Positions 1 to 10,498 are shown, numbered from the stretch's first letter. The stretch is 64,000 nucleotides of DNA from Cerrena zonata (GCA_038087015.1 JASBNA010000043.1:1-64000); one strand, 5' to 3'. Translations and numbers: made by a program. The notes: generated by a model not told the origin, from the letters alone.

Positions 1-752
1 ATAGCAGTCCAAACTGATAAAAATTTACCGGTGTCCCCACCTACCAAGTATTCCTTGAAAGCTTTTCCATTTTTCCAGTACCTGAAACCTAAACGATCGT
101 GATTTGGGGCTCCACCAAAAAAAATCACTATACCTAAAATTATTAAGCCGACAATTGTGACCAATTTAATGGAACCAAACCAGAACTCCAGCTCTCCATA
201 CCATTTTACGGGAGACAAATTCAATACAAGAATCAAAACCAAGAATACACTAATCCAAACAGCTGCGTTCACATTACAGAAATAATCAAAAAGTGCTGGG
301 ATAACACTGATTTCAGCAGCGACATAGATAACACCAATATAAAGATAATTATAACCTAGAGTGAAACCCAAATCATGAGATAAGTAATCATTTATAAATA
401 TGGCTGCACCCGAACCGTTTTTACTGAATGACAAGAAACTTGCCATTTCCGCTAAAATATTCATAATGAAGAAAACCACTATTGAAAAAACTAAATAACC
501 TATCAACATTGGTGCTGGTCCAGTGAGTGATAAAGTAGCACCGCTGTTAACGAAGAGTCCAGTACCAATAGCTCCACTTAGAGATATCACTGCCAAATGA
601 CGGGATTTCATACCCCGATGCAAACCCAGTAATTCATTTTTTTCATTAATAACTTTAGAATCTGCAGCAGATACTAAGTCATCAACTTCTTGAAAACTCA
701 AATCATAGTTTTTTGAATCTTTCATTGTCATAGTTAGATCACTAAGCGTCAT
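1..752 (-). CDS. Amino-acid permease, APC/YAT family (3' part cut by window edge)
   Basis: The reverse strand from ATG at 752 encodes about 250 residues that run off the left edge. After a hydrophilic N-tail comes GLHRGMKSRHLAVISLSGAIGTGLF, followed by alternating hydrophobic segments, including GPAPMLIGYLVFSIVVFFIM and a LGFTLGYNYLYI stretch. This is the fungal amino-acid permease signature: proton-coupled uptake across the plasma membrane, normally 12 helices. About five helices are visible, so substrate class cannot be assigned. In-frame ATGs also occur at 731 and 725; the first is used because the hydrophilic tail is typical of the family. The family is certain, the substrate unknown. Confidence 0.85.
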   Translation of the reverse strand, partial: MTLSDLTMTMKDSKNYDLSFQEVDDLVSAADSKVINEKNELLGLHRGMKSRHLAVISLSGAIGTGLFVNSGATLSLTGPAPMLIGYLVFSIVVFFIMNILAEMASFLSFSKNGSGAAIFINDYLSHDLGFTLGYNYLYIGVIYVAAEISVIPALFDYFCNVNAAVWISVFLVLILVLNLSPVKWYGELEFWFGSIKLVTIVGLIILGIVIFFGGAPNHDRLGFRYWKNGKAFKEYLVGGDTGKFLSVWTA

Positions 753-1118
753 TACAGCTGGCTAAGGTGTAGCTTTTATAAATCTACAAAGTAATTATTA
801 ACCGCAAAAATCCTTATCTTAGTTGTGCACAGGGCGAGGATCGAAACAAAGCTGCTTTCCTATTTGGGTGATGCGCTTAAAAGCTTTGTTAGTCTCCCTC
901 CTTAAGCCTGAGTTTATCTTATCAGAAAGTACTTACTGGCATATAGAATGGCTGGAATGGTTGTTTGTCGGTCAAAGGTGAAAGGATATACAATTCGTAT
1001 GATTTGTATGGACATACATACTTTACAATTATTTTAATGGATCTTTGTACAAGTTTATATTTCTATAGACTGAAAGAAGTTCAGTTTTTTGAGCGATACA
1101 TGAAACTACTAACTAGCT
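753..1118. other. Intergenic region between permease start and HSX11 stop
   Basis: This stretch holds the permease promoter (reading leftwards) and the HSX11 3' flank. A GC-richer patch at about 825-900 looked tRNA-like at first but does not fold as one. No other element is visible. Confidence 0.5.
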
Positions 1119-2534
1119 TCAAATATCTTCAGCAGTTAAGTCTTTTTTAATTCTAAAAGGACGACCTCTCCAGTCGATTTCATGACCAATCATTGCAATG
1201 ATCCAGATGGGTAAAGCCAAAATTTCTCGCATAATCCAAATGAAGAGCCAACTCCACCAATTTTTCGAAGGTAATTTTCTAACCCAAGGTAAATTAGAAG
1301 ATTTAATATTATTAATCCAATTATTATATTGAACATAATCCGTTATAACCCAAATTAACATGTGAATTGAGAAAATTCTCCAATTAAACCATTGATTAAA
1401 GAAAAAAGTAGATAAACTATAAGTACCGAATATACCACAGACGATTGATTCCGTAGAAGGCTCGATTAAAGTCGCCATTAAAACCATATATTTACGAACT
1501 CTTAACCAACGAACACGACGAGTGACATAATCGTTAATTGAGTTATCAACACCACTTAAAGGTTGAATAACACAATCACCAGTTAAACCAGTTTTACCGA
1601 ACAAGTATTCCCATAAGGCTATACCAATCATATTATCCTCACCAATATAGCGAGCAAATAATTTGATTGAATTACCAGGACCTAAAGAAGAATAATGATG
1701 AGCATCAGAAATCACCGATTTATTATGGAAAAATGGAGAAAAATTATCTGGAATTGAAGCAACGGCTTTATCAAGATCAGAGCGACGATATAAATTTGAT
1801 TTACCATTGACACAAGGAGCTATACTTAAATTATTTAGGGAAACATAAAATTTAGAATGAGAAGTTAATAGGAACATTTCATCTAATTTAGACCCCCAAT
1901 TTTTATGATTTAAGTCCGTGGTTAAAGCTAAGGGAACGTGATGAACTAATTTAACTTTTCTATTATTTGAACCATTTGGTAAATGGCGACCATTATTGGT
2001 ATTTTCAATCAAGGATTTAACAGAATTCTTCAAAATATTTGGAGAAGCCCAAACATTTGAATCCATAATCCATAAAATATCGTAATTAGCATATTTAAAA
2101 CCTTTTGATAAATTATTTACTTTTGGATTAGGACCAAAATGATCAATTGATTTATTTGTAACTGGATCAAAATATTTTGAAATCAAAATTTTTGAATCGA
2201 TTTCAGGATATTTATTAATAAGATTTTCAATTATTGGGATTGAAGCATCTCTAGGATCATCAATACAGAATAAAATTTGCAATTTATCCGAAGGATAATG
2301 TTGTAAGAAACTTGATTCTAAACAATGAGTTAATTCTGGATCAATACCTTTAATTGGTCTTATTATAGTAACTGGTTCCAAATTACTTAGATGGTGATTT
2401 GGCGCATGATTAAATTTTTTAAGTATTTCAATGAATCCAAGATATGCAACAAGTATAATGATTATATACCAAATTAAAAAGAACCAAGCCGATATTATGC
2501 GAAAATAACTTAGATCTTCTATATAAGTTAGCAT
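1119..2534 (-). CDS. HSX11: Ceramide glucosyltransferase (glucosylceramide synthase, GT21)
   Basis: It transfers glucose from UDP-glucose to ceramide, making the glucosylceramide found in Candida and filamentous fungi but not in Saccharomyces, on the Golgi/ER membrane. From ATG at 2534 the protein has 471 residues. It shows an N-terminal membrane anchor (about 11-34), the D1 motif CIDDP (about 90-94), D2 IMDSNVWA (about D158), D3 GED (about D300) and the RRVRW block (about 339-343), the D1-D2-D3-(Q/R)xxRW set of GT21. Hydrophobic segments follow to the C-terminus. The open frame extends 50 codons further to 2684, but that extension is unlike the family and reads through repeat-like intergenic sequence, so I start at the methionine just before the anchor. 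It is divergent from CAT2, as I recall for C. albicans. Confidence 0.93.
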   Translation of the reverse strand: MLTYIEDLSYFRIISAWFFLIWYIIIILVAYLGFIEILKKFNHAPNHHLSNLEPVTIIRPIKGIDPELTHCLESSFLQHYPSDKLQILFCIDDPRDASIPIIENLINKYPEIDSKILISKYFDPVTNKSIDHFGPNPKVNNLSKGFKYANYDILWIMDSNVWASPNILKNSVKSLIENTNNGRHLPNGSNNRKVKLVHHVPLALTTDLNHKNWGSKLDEMFLLTSHSKFYVSLNNLSIAPCVNGKSNLYRRSDLDKAVASIPDNFSPFFHNKSVISDAHHYSSLGPGNSIKLFARYIGEDNMIGIALWEYLFGKTGLTGDCVIQPLSGVDNSINDYVTRRVRWLRVRKYMVLMATLIEPSTESIVCGIFGTYSLSTFFFNQWFNWRIFSIHMLIWVITDYVQYNNWINNIKSSNLPWVRKLPSKNWWSWLFIWIMREILALPIWIIAMIGHEIDWRGRPFRIKKDLTAEDI

Positions 2535-3127
2535 AGTTGCTTGATTAAGAAGACCATCTAACGCGTTAGGCAGTTTTTTTTTCACTTGATGTCTGCAAAC
2601 CGAAGTCGTCGGAATATATGGGTTCCACAGGTAAACTGTAACATGCAAAACTGTAACATGCAATACCACCAGGGCAATCTGCAAACATACAACTTGCAGT
2701 TTCCCACAATTAACATGTAAAACAAGGAAATCAAACTGCAGAATAAATTTTACAGATTGCTGTCAAGGCAATATGCAAAATAATCTCAGTAACATGTAAA
2801 CAATTATTACAGGTTACATTACAATAACCTGTAATAGTTGTGGCTCCTTTCCCGGATGTACGGGCGCGTTAACTGTTTTGAACCGAAGTCAACCTCGGCA
2901 GAATGGAAAAGCCCAGCGAACATGGGCTTAAAAAGGGCGCAACAAATAGTATGAAAGTTTGTGGGGTTGAACCACTGTGAAAAAAAAAATGAAGAGTCAA
3001 ATTTTATATAAGTAGTTCCATTTATCAGAATATTCGGATAAGATAATCGGATACTTAACTCCTTGGACATATAAATACCTTGAGTTAAGTCTTTCAATTG
3101 GGATAGGATTATCTATAATAGTAAAGA
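2535..3127. promoter_or_regulatory. Divergent HSX11/CAT2 intergenic region with a 12-bp palindrome
   Basis: The bidirectional promoter contains a perfect 12-bp inverted repeat with an 8-base loop at 2805-2836 and repeated words of the type ACTGTAACATGCA (about 2635-2665). TGTACGGGCG at 2857-2866 resembles the Rap1-like motif found elsewhere in the window. The 92-codon open frame at 2819-3097 has no recognisable homology and is not annotated. Confidence 0.5.
2805..2836. repeat. Perfect inverted repeat, 12-bp arms, 8-base loop
   Basis: The left arm TATTACAGGTTA (2805-2816) is the exact reverse complement of the right arm TAACCTGTAATA (2825-2836). It lies in the divergent HSX11/CAT2 promoter. 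It may be a dimeric regulator site or a hairpin; the sequence does not decide. Confidence 0.7.
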
Positions 3128-4975
3128 ATGATCAAAACATTAAGATTCAATAAAATGAGTATTAATAAACAATTTTCAACTAGTGCTTTAAAAGGAGATT
3201 TATATAAATATCAAAGTAAATTACCTAAATTACCAGTACCAACTTTACAGGAAACTAGTGAAAAGTATTTGAAAACAATTGAACCATATCTTTCTCAAGA
3301 ACAATTGAAAAAATCAAAGTCATTAGTTGCCGATTTTGTTAAAAGCGGAGGAGTTGGAGAAGTATTACAAAATCGATTAATTGAATTTGCTAAAGATAAG
3401 GATAATTGGTTAGCTGAATGGTGGGATGATTATGCTTATTTATCTTATCGTGATCCTGTAGTACCATATGTATCATATTTTTTCAATCATAAAGATATTA
3501 ATACTAAAATTGGTAAGGATCAATTATTAAAATCTTCATTAATTGCTTATTACACTACTAAGTTTTTAATTGAAGTTGAAAATGAAACTTTAGAACCAGA
3601 AATTATTAAAGGTAATCCATATTGTCTGAATGCTTTTAGATATATGTTTAATAATTCTAGAGTTCCTCATGAGGGAAGTGATTTGACTAAAATGTATAAT
3701 GGTAAAGACCATAGATATTTTATTGTTATTTTCAAAAATAATTTTTATAAAGTTTATCATCATGATTCAAACGATGAATTATTATCCAAGACTGATATTT
3801 ATAATCAATTATTAGCCATTACTCTTGATAATCAACCAAAGGGTGAAGGATTAGGAGCATTAACCTCATTAAACCGTGACGAATGGTTAAAATCATATAA
3901 TTCCTTGGTTAAATCTCCAATTAATGAAGCATCTTTGGAAAGTATTTTTGCTTCTTCATTTGTTATTTGTCTTGATGATAACACTCCAATCACCATTGAA
4001 GAAAAATCCAAGAACAATTGGCATGGAGATGGACAAAATCGTTTCTTTGATAAACCATTAGAATATTTTGTTAGTGCCAATGGTAATTCTGGATTCTTGG
4101 GTGAACATTCTAAAATGGATGCTACCCCAACTGTTCAATTGAATAATTATGTTTTACAAGAAATCAGTAAAGAAGATTCCAACCAGTTTATCAATGACGT
4201 TAATTCAAATTTGAAGAAATTGACTCCAGAATCATTAAAATTCGATATTAATCCAGTGGTTAGACAAGATATTAAAGATGCAATTGAGAAATTTGACCAA
4301 ACCATTGCATCTCACGATGAAGAAGTATTCCAATATTATGGATACGGTAAGAATTTGATCAAGCAATTTAAAGTTAGTCCCGATGCCTACGTTCAAATGT
4401 TGATTCAATTGGCGTACTATAAAATGACCGGTAAGGTTAGACCAACTTACGAATCTGCTGCCACCCGTAAATATTTAAAGGGACGTACTGAAACCGGAAG
4501 ATCGGTTTCCAACGAATCGAAAAAATTTGTTGAAACTTGGACCTCATTTGAATCTAGTAACGAAGACAAGATTGCCACTTTCCAAAATGCATGTAAACAA
4601 CACGTCAAGTATTTAGTGGAGGCTGCCGATGGTAAAGGTGTTGATCGTCATTTCTTCGGTTTACAACAAATGTTACAACCCGGGGAAGACATTCCTGCCG
4701 TTTTCAAGGATCCTGTTCACAAGTATAGTTCTACTTGGTATATTTCATCTTCGCAAGTTCCTTCAGAGTACTTCCAAAGTTGGGGATGGTCTCAAGTCAT
4801 TGATGACGGGTTTGGTTTAGCTTATTTGGTTAATAATGACTGGTTACATGTTCATATCAGTTGTAAGAAGGGTAATGGGTTAAGATCAGACTACTTGAAG
4901 TACTACTTGACCGAGGCCGCCAACGAGTTAAGAGATGTTTTGAAGACTACCTTGCCATCCAAGGCCAAATTGTAA
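3128..4975 (+). CDS. CAT2: Carnitine O-acetyltransferase, mitochondrial/peroxisomal
   Basis: It exchanges acetyl groups between CoA and carnitine, moving acetyl units out of peroxisomes and into mitochondria during growth on fatty acids, acetate or ethanol. The 615-residue frame fits the choline/carnitine acyltransferase family. It has LPKLPVPTLQET near the N-terminus and the catalytic region GFLGEHSKMDATPT with His327. The C-terminus is SKAKL, whose AKL is a peroxisomal PTS1. The first ATG (3128) adds a basic, hydroxylated leader of the mitochondrial type. A second in-frame ATG at 3155 (Met10) would remove much of it. Dual targeting from two starts is known for yeast CAT2, and the same arrangement is visible here. 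Confidence 0.95.
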   Translation: MIKTLRFNKMSINKQFSTSALKGDLYKYQSKLPKLPVPTLQETSEKYLKTIEPYLSQEQLKKSKSLVADFVKSGGVGEVLQNRLIEFAKDKDNWLAEWWDDYAYLSYRDPVVPYVSYFFNHKDINTKIGKDQLLKSSLIAYYTTKFLIEVENETLEPEIIKGNPYCLNAFRYMFNNSRVPHEGSDLTKMYNGKDHRYFIVIFKNNFYKVYHHDSNDELLSKTDIYNQLLAITLDNQPKGEGLGALTSLNRDEWLKSYNSLVKSPINEASLESIFASSFVICLDDNTPITIEEKSKNNWHGDGQNRFFDKPLEYFVSANGNSGFLGEHSKMDATPTVQLNNYVLQEISKEDSNQFINDVNSNLKKLTPESLKFDINPVVRQDIKDAIEKFDQTIASHDEEVFQYYGYGKNLIKQFKVSPDAYVQMLIQLAYYKMTGKVRPTYESAATRKYLKGRTETGRSVSNESKKFVETWTSFESSNEDKIATFQNACKQHVKYLVEAADGKGVDRHFFGLQQMLQPGEDIPAVFKDPVHKYSSTWYISSSQVPSEYFQSWGWSQVIDDGFGLAYLVNNDWLHVHISCKKGNGLRSDYLKYYLTEAANELRDVLKTTLPSKAKL

Positions 4976-5369
4976 GAAAAAAAAATATATATTAAATAAT
5001 AAGAAATAAGAAATAAGATTTATCAATTAACGTAATAAGTAATGTAATAAGTAATGTATAAGTAATGACAGGTGCGTCTGCCAGGTACAGGGGCAGGAGA
5101 TGTACGGAGGCTCCCCGGAAGTTTAAATTAGCAGCATTTTTTGTTGTAACCGTTGCAAGTCCAACTTGACAAGGGATGCTACTGGATAGCACCCACCACC
5201 TCTACTTCGGTGAAGATCATTAGCACAAGCAGAGTAAGCGAGTGTTTATGTTTACCCAGCTAGACGAGTAAATTGACGAAAACGCGATCCTCGTCAACAT
5301 ATATGTATGTCTGTATGTATGTATGGATGGATATTGTATAATGTATATTGTATGGGATAAGGTATTGTA

Positions 5370-5530
5370 TGGTTTAGTATAGTACAGGATATGGTACAGG
5401 ACATAGTACAGGATATGGTACAGGACATAGTACAGGACATAGTACAGGCTCTAGCATAGTATATAGGATATAGGATACAGGATATAGTATTTGATATAGT
5501 ATATAGGATATAGTAAATAATACAAGACAC
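5370..5530. repeat. Minisatellite of (GGTACAGGACATAGTACAGGATAT)-like units
   Basis: Imperfect tandem copies of TAGTACAGGATATGG and TACAGGACATAG words run through this AT-rich stretch, then degrade into TATAGGATATAG repeats. The frame stays open on the minus strand only because the unit length is a multiple of three in places. Non-coding. Confidence 0.75.
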
Positions 5531-5579
5531 AATGCACATACTCTACTTACTCGACTCACTCTATTGTACTTACTCTACT

Positions 5580-5690
5580 CTACATATAACTTATATACAT
5601 TTACATTACTTATATACATATACATTACTTATATACATATACATTACTTATATACATATACATTACTTATACATATACATATATAAATAC
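5580..5690. repeat. 19-bp minisatellite (ACTTATATACATATACATT), about 5 copies
   Basis: Near-perfect 19-bp direct repeats lie about 1.4 kb upstream of RFX2, losing register at the right end into TACATATA simple repeats. No coding potential. Confidence 0.8.
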
Positions 5691-7096
5691 ATATAAATAA
5701 ATTAAGTATACAAAACGCCAAATCAACTTTGTTTGTGTGCAGGTCCCTGATTTATAAAAAGATCTCACACTTCATTTTTTTACTACTTCGTTACAAAAAG
5801 TTTAATAAAGAAAAAGTGGGTCAGCGGCTACTTCGTCAATTTGTTGTGGTTCTTGTTCTTCCTGTTCTTCTCTGGCCATCAGAGGGTGTATCAAGGTTAC
5901 TTTGGTGCTGCTTTTGCTGTTCGCTCTTATTCTGGTGCTATTCTGTTACCTGTTGTGTCACTGTTGTTATTCCAGTTATATATTTTCGGTTTGATTTCAT
6001 CTTGACAACACTTTTGATCAACTTTATTTCATCATTTGCGTGCTTTTTCTTTTGACTTTAAGATTGTCTTTTCTCCCAAAACCACTCCAATTGATCAACG
6101 GGATTACCATTCCTTCTTTGCATCTTTTCATTCGGTTGTAATCCCATTTAAAAACTTCATTTAAAGTCTCCTTTTAATTACGTGACTAATCTTTGCCATT
6201 GCCATTGCAATTTGCTCCGTACAACCAACGAATCTCTGCATCATCTAATTATTTGAGCTTCCCAACCTTTTTTGTCCTTGTTTCTGATTTTATTTTTGGT
6301 TTTCTTTTGGATAATCTTTGGGTTGTCTTTACATCTTTTCATACTACTTTTATTTCGTCTATTCATTCTCTGCTTTCTTTTCTGACCCTGTTCTTCATCT
6401 TTTTTCATTCAAAATTGTCCCACCACTTTCATCATTACCCCTTGAACCGCGTTTCCCCTGCCAAATTCCTTCATCAATTCCTTTAATTCAATCATTTTCT
6501 TTTGTTTTCTTTTTTTTTTTGGGAATTGTCTTTTGATTTGTCCTTTGGTTTGTCCTTTGATTTTGTCCTTAGGTTTTTGTCCTTTGAATTTGTCCTTTGA
6601 TTTTGTTTATTTTTTTTGTCCAGATCAAACTAACAACAAGCGGGTCAAAGTTGTATCATACCCTCAACCCATCAATTTTTTGATTCATCTGTGAAAAACT
6701 TCAATAAAGTAAATGCTTTCATATTAATCGTTCTCACCCGCCCTTCCCCCTTTCTTTCTAAATTTTCCTACCCTTTCTTATTTCATTTCGTCGGATTATC
6801 TTTTTGGTTTGATTTTTGGTCTATCTTATATCTTTTTATTTTTTACCTTTTTGCTTCATTCATCCATTTTTTGTCAGTTTTTGTTTTTTTTTTTTCCTAA
6901 TTGTCTTTTTGTTTTAATTACTTCATTTTCAATCTTGTTCTTTCATTGATTTTCATCAATTGAGTAGATCAATCATAAGTGGAAAATTAATTCAAAAAAT
7001 AACTTCTTTTTTCTTTTCTTTTTCTTTTGCAAAAGACAGTTAAAAACTTTATTCTTCATCATTACTTTGATTCAACAACAAAAAATATATTTCGAC

Positions 7097-10000
7097 ATGT
7101 CAAATAAACCTCCTGCTACAGCTTATCCTCATAAACGACAGAAATCTTCTTTACTGAATGCTGGTTATTATTTTTCTGATTCAACAACTTCAACCACTCC
7201 CCAACAATCAAATAATCAAAATCCTCCTCCTCATACTGTTCCAAATACTCATACCCAACATTCAAACGCTTCTCCAACCATTGATGAATCAATTTATGAT
7301 AACGAAGACCCATATAACCCTTTAAATTATAGTTTCCCACCTAACCAAAACTCTTCTCAACAACAACTGCAACATGAACAACAAACTCTGCAACCACAAT
7401 CAAATCAACAAGCCCCTTCATCACAACAACATACAACTATTCATCATTCTCATTCTTTGTCGGCTCCACAACAATTATCAGCTCCTTCTTCAGTTGGTCC
7501 ATCTCTTTCTCAAAGTGCTCGTGCTTCTCCAGTAAGACAACCTTTATCAACTTCAACTGCTGCTCCAACAACTGCTCTCAATACCACTCATACTTCTGCT
7601 GAATTAGCCGTACCTTCTTCTTCAAATAATAATTCTTCTTCTGCCACTGGTCATATGTCAGCTTCTTCCACCCTTGCTTCACTCCCTCATCCTCTTTCTT
7701 CTTCAACTACTGCAAGTGGTATTGGTAATTCTTCCTCAAATAATAATCCTGGTATTGGAAGTAGTCTTCTTCATAGTAATCATCATCCAACTATTGCTAC
7801 TGCAGCTAATAGTTTTATTGAACCTTCCCATAATCATCATAACAGTATTCCATCAAATCCAGCTTCTGCATCAACTTCATTTTTTTATCCAAGTCATTAT
7901 CAAAATTCTGTTTATGGATCTTCATCTTCAGATCCTCCTTATGCATTCACATCATCTTTTAATAATAATAATAACAATAATAATTCTGGTGGGAATTCAA
8001 TGTTAGAATCAAATCTTTATCAATCATTCACTTATCCAAGAATTTCATCTCATTCAACTTCAAATACTACTCATCCTAATTATTATGAACCAAATAAATA
8101 TAAACATTCAAAAAATAATTTATCAATCTCATCTCATTTTAACTTTATTAATCTTAATGATAATCAAGGACCAACGTCAAATTTAGGTACTTCATCTTTA
8201 GGTAATACCAATAGTTTTGCATCTCCCTCGGTGATAACTGATCCTAAAAGATATGGATCAGCATTACCACCAACCTTACCACCAGCACCTCCACCACAAT
8301 CAACTGCTAATATTATTAATGAATTAATTATGAATCTAGCATCAGTTGATGGATCAAATATCAATAATTATTTATTGACCATTTTATACAAATTAAATTT
8401 CCCATTACCAATTGATGATTTTTATAATTTATTATACAATAATGATAAATTAGCATCATTAATGCAAATCACCCTTCCTCAAAAAATTGATAAAACTTTA
8501 ATTAATTCCACAATTCCAAATTCATCAGTTGATGTAATTAATCAATTATTAAATGTTTTCAAAAAACCAGATTCATTAGGAAATTTTTATCCAAATTTGA
8601 TTAATAAAGAAAATAAATTAATGAATATTAATTATCATGAATTATTAAGAACTTTTTTGGCCATTAAAATTTTATTTGATATTTTAATTCAAATCCCAAT
8701 GAATTCTCCAGATGAACCCCAAAATTATACAATTCCAAGATTATCGATTTATAAAACATATTATATTATATGTCAAAAATTAATTTTGCAATATCCAAGT
8801 TCTTCAAATACAACTAATGAACAACAAAAATTAATTTTAGGTCAATCAAAATTAGGAAAACTTATTAAATTAGTTTATCCTAATTTAATGATTAAGAGAT
8901 TAGGAAGTAGGGGGGAATCTAAATATAATTATTTGGGAGTCATATGGAATGATAACATTGTTAATGAAGAAGTTAAGGATTTATGTAATAACAATGAATT
9001 ACTTGATTTAAATGATATCTTTAATGGACAACGTAAACAACAACAACAACAGCAACAACAACAAAATCCTCATCTTCATCATCATAGCCACCATAGAAGA
9101 AAATCATCAAGAATTTCTGTTTCAAGTTCAAGAAGAAAAAGAAGTTTTGATGATACTAATCAACTGGAATCAATTGTCAGTCCTGAATTATCATTTATTC
9201 AATCAACTAATAAATTCCCAAGTAATATTGAATTTACCGTTTTATCAACTATAAATGATCATAATAAATCTGGAGATCCAAATTCAAATTGGTTTGATCT
9301 TGCCAAATTTAAAATTTATTCCAAATTAAGTCAATATAATATAACTTTTGTTACTATTGAAGATGTTTTTTTAAATAATGTGAATATGTTGGAAAAGGAC
9401 AGTTTACTCAAAAATTTATTTAGTAGAATAATTCATCCATTAGTTGAATCAGTTGCAATTAGCAGTGAGAATAATGATGGAGAAATTTCTGAAGAACATC
9501 AAAATGTTGATCTTAATTTATATTTAATTATAATAATTGAACTTTTACCATATTTATTATTAATTAAATCATCAACAGAAATCAATTTTTTGAAAAATTT
9601 AAGATATAATTTATTATATCTAATTAGTAATTTAGAAGGTGAATTATCAAGAATTGATGAAAATGAAGTCTTTAGTCATAAAAATTCATCAATTTTTTTA
9701 CTTATTTTGAAGAAATTAATTAATTTAAATGATTTATTAATTACTTTTATAAAATTAATTATAAAAGATAATTCAGTTAATAAATCTGCAATGGCGGTTG
9801 ATATTGAAAATTTTTTCGTTGATACAAATATGAGTAAAAAACCTTATGATAATTCAAGAAACTCATCCGTGTCTGATGATCTTCTGGGAAGATCTTCAGT
9901 TTCATCGAGTTCAGCCACATTAACTTCAAATAGAATTGAAGATCACTATCAAGATCCATTCAACATGAATTTTAAAAACATTTTATCAAGTGATTTAATC

Positions 10001-10498
10001 TATACTTTAATTGGATATAATTTTGATCCAACTTTGAACAATGAATTAAAATCATCAATTTCTCTGTATTTTATTAATCAAGAAATTAATTTAATTGATA
10101 ATTTTTTCAAAAAAGATTTATTAAACTTTTTAACAAATGATAATGAAACTATAGGTAATGAAATTGAATCGGACATTGCTGATGAAATTCATAAAGATTC
10201 AATGATTCTTTCAGCAAAAGAATTGAAAAAATTAAATTCTTTAATTTATTTAATTGATACCAAATTATTATCAGAAAATTTTAAATCAAAATATCCAATT
10301 TTAGTCTATAATAATTATATCAATTTCATCTTGAATGACTTACTAAAGTACATTTTCATCAAACAACAACAACAAATTAGTTCCCAATCTTCTCAAGATA
10401 ATAAAAATAGTTTTGGTAATTGGTGGGTTTTCAATTCGTTCATACAAGAATATCTTAGTCTTCTAGGTGAAATAGTCGGCTTAAGTGATTTATTGTGA
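7097..10498 (+). CDS. RFX2: RFX-family winged-helix transcription factor
   Basis: The N-terminal third is low complexity, rich in Gln, Ser, Asn, His and Pro. The RFX DNA-binding domain lies at about residues 575-620, ending in NLMIKRLGSRGESKYNYLGV, the diagnostic RFX recognition-helix/wing segment. A poly-Gln/His tract (about 647-665) and a basic RRKSSR...SSRRKR patch, a possible nuclear signal, follow; the rest is the long helical RFX C-terminal region. In C. albicans Rfx2 represses DNA-damage genes (the Crt1/Rfx1 role) and affects filamentation. I choose the RFX2 paralogue because CAT2 and HSX11 adjoin, as recalled for C. albicans; the domain alone cannot separate RFX1 from RFX2. The start is ATG 7097, since the frame upstream begins only at TTG 7067. 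Length 1133 residues. Confidence 0.88.
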   Translation: MSNKPPATAYPHKRQKSSLLNAGYYFSDSTTSTTPQQSNNQNPPPHTVPNTHTQHSNASPTIDESIYDNEDPYNPLNYSFPPNQNSSQQQLQHEQQTLQPQSNQQAPSSQQHTTIHHSHSLSAPQQLSAPSSVGPSLSQSARASPVRQPLSTSTAAPTTALNTTHTSAELAVPSSSNNNSSSATGHMSASSTLASLPHPLSSSTTASGIGNSSSNNNPGIGSSLLHSNHHPTIATAANSFIEPSHNHHNSIPSNPASASTSFFYPSHYQNSVYGSSSSDPPYAFTSSFNNNNNNNNSGGNSMLESNLYQSFTYPRISSHSTSNTTHPNYYEPNKYKHSKNNLSISSHFNFINLNDNQGPTSNLGTSSLGNTNSFASPSVITDPKRYGSALPPTLPPAPPPQSTANIINELIMNLASVDGSNINNYLLTILYKLNFPLPIDDFYNLLYNNDKLASLMQITLPQKIDKTLINSTIPNSSVDVINQLLNVFKKPDSLGNFYPNLINKENKLMNINYHELLRTFLAIKILFDILIQIPMNSPDEPQNYTIPRLSIYKTYYIICQKLILQYPSSSNTTNEQQKLILGQSKLGKLIKLVYPNLMIKRLGSRGESKYNYLGVIWNDNIVNEEVKDLCNNNELLDLNDIFNGQRKQQQQQQQQQNPHLHHHSHHRRKSSRISVSSSRRKRSFDDTNQLESIVSPELSFIQSTNKFPSNIEFTVLSTINDHNKSGDPNSNWFDLAKFKIYSKLSQYNITFVTIEDVFLNNVNMLEKDSLLKNLFSRIIHPLVESVAISSENNDGEISEEHQNVDLNLYLIIIIELLPYLLLIKSSTEINFLKNLRYNLLYLISNLEGELSRIDENEVFSHKNSSIFLLILKKLINLNDLLITFIKLIIKDNSVNKSAMAVDIENFFVDTNMSKKPYDNSRNSSVSDDLLGRSSVSSSSATLTSNRIEDHYQDPFNMNFKNILSSDLIYTLIGYNFDPTLNNELKSSISLYFINQEINLIDNFFKKDLLNFLTNDNETIGNEIESDIADEIHKDSMILSAKELKKLNSLIYLIDTKLLSENFKSKYPILVYNNYINFILNDLLKYIFIKQQQQISSQSSQDNKNSFGNWWVFNSFIQEYLSLLGEIVGLSDLL

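Larger units (their letters stand above)
4976..7096. other. 2.1-kb intergenic region and long leader upstream of RFX2
   Basis: It contains TGTACGGAGG at 5101-5110, two blocks of tandem repeats (5370-5530 and 5580-5690) and then about 1.3 kb of strongly T/C-rich sequence (5700-7060) leading to the RFX2 ATG. Short open frames here (5729-6055, 6193-6486, 6691-6900) are low-complexity Phe/Leu/Ser products of the pyrimidine tract. A long 5' leader is typical of Candida regulator genes. AACTAAC at about 6628 could be a branch point, but no splice-site pair is clear. Confidence 0.6.

Noticed and set aside
820..905. tRNA-like patch upstream of the permease
   Set aside because: It contains a GGATCGAA core and a CTTTTAA loop on the minus strand, but the T-arm, anticodon stem and acceptor do not pair, so no tRNA is called.
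965..1150. Short plus-strand open frame of 61 codons
   Set aside because: It starts at TTG/GTG-type codons, lies in the HSX11 3' flank and overlaps its coding end; no recognisable protein.
2535..2684. 50-codon N-terminal extension of HSX11
   Set aside because: It reads through repeat-like promoter sequence and precedes the conserved membrane anchor; the internal ATG fits the family.
2819..3097. 92-codon minus-strand open frame
   Set aside because: It lies within the HSX11/CAT2 promoter, overlaps the palindrome and has no coding character.
5294..5559. Minus-strand Ser/Cys/Tyr-rich open frames
   Set aside because: They are simply translations of tandem repeats.
5729..6900. Several Phe/Leu-rich open frames upstream of RFX2
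   Set aside because: They come from the T/C-rich leader; no ATG context, homology or codon bias supports them.
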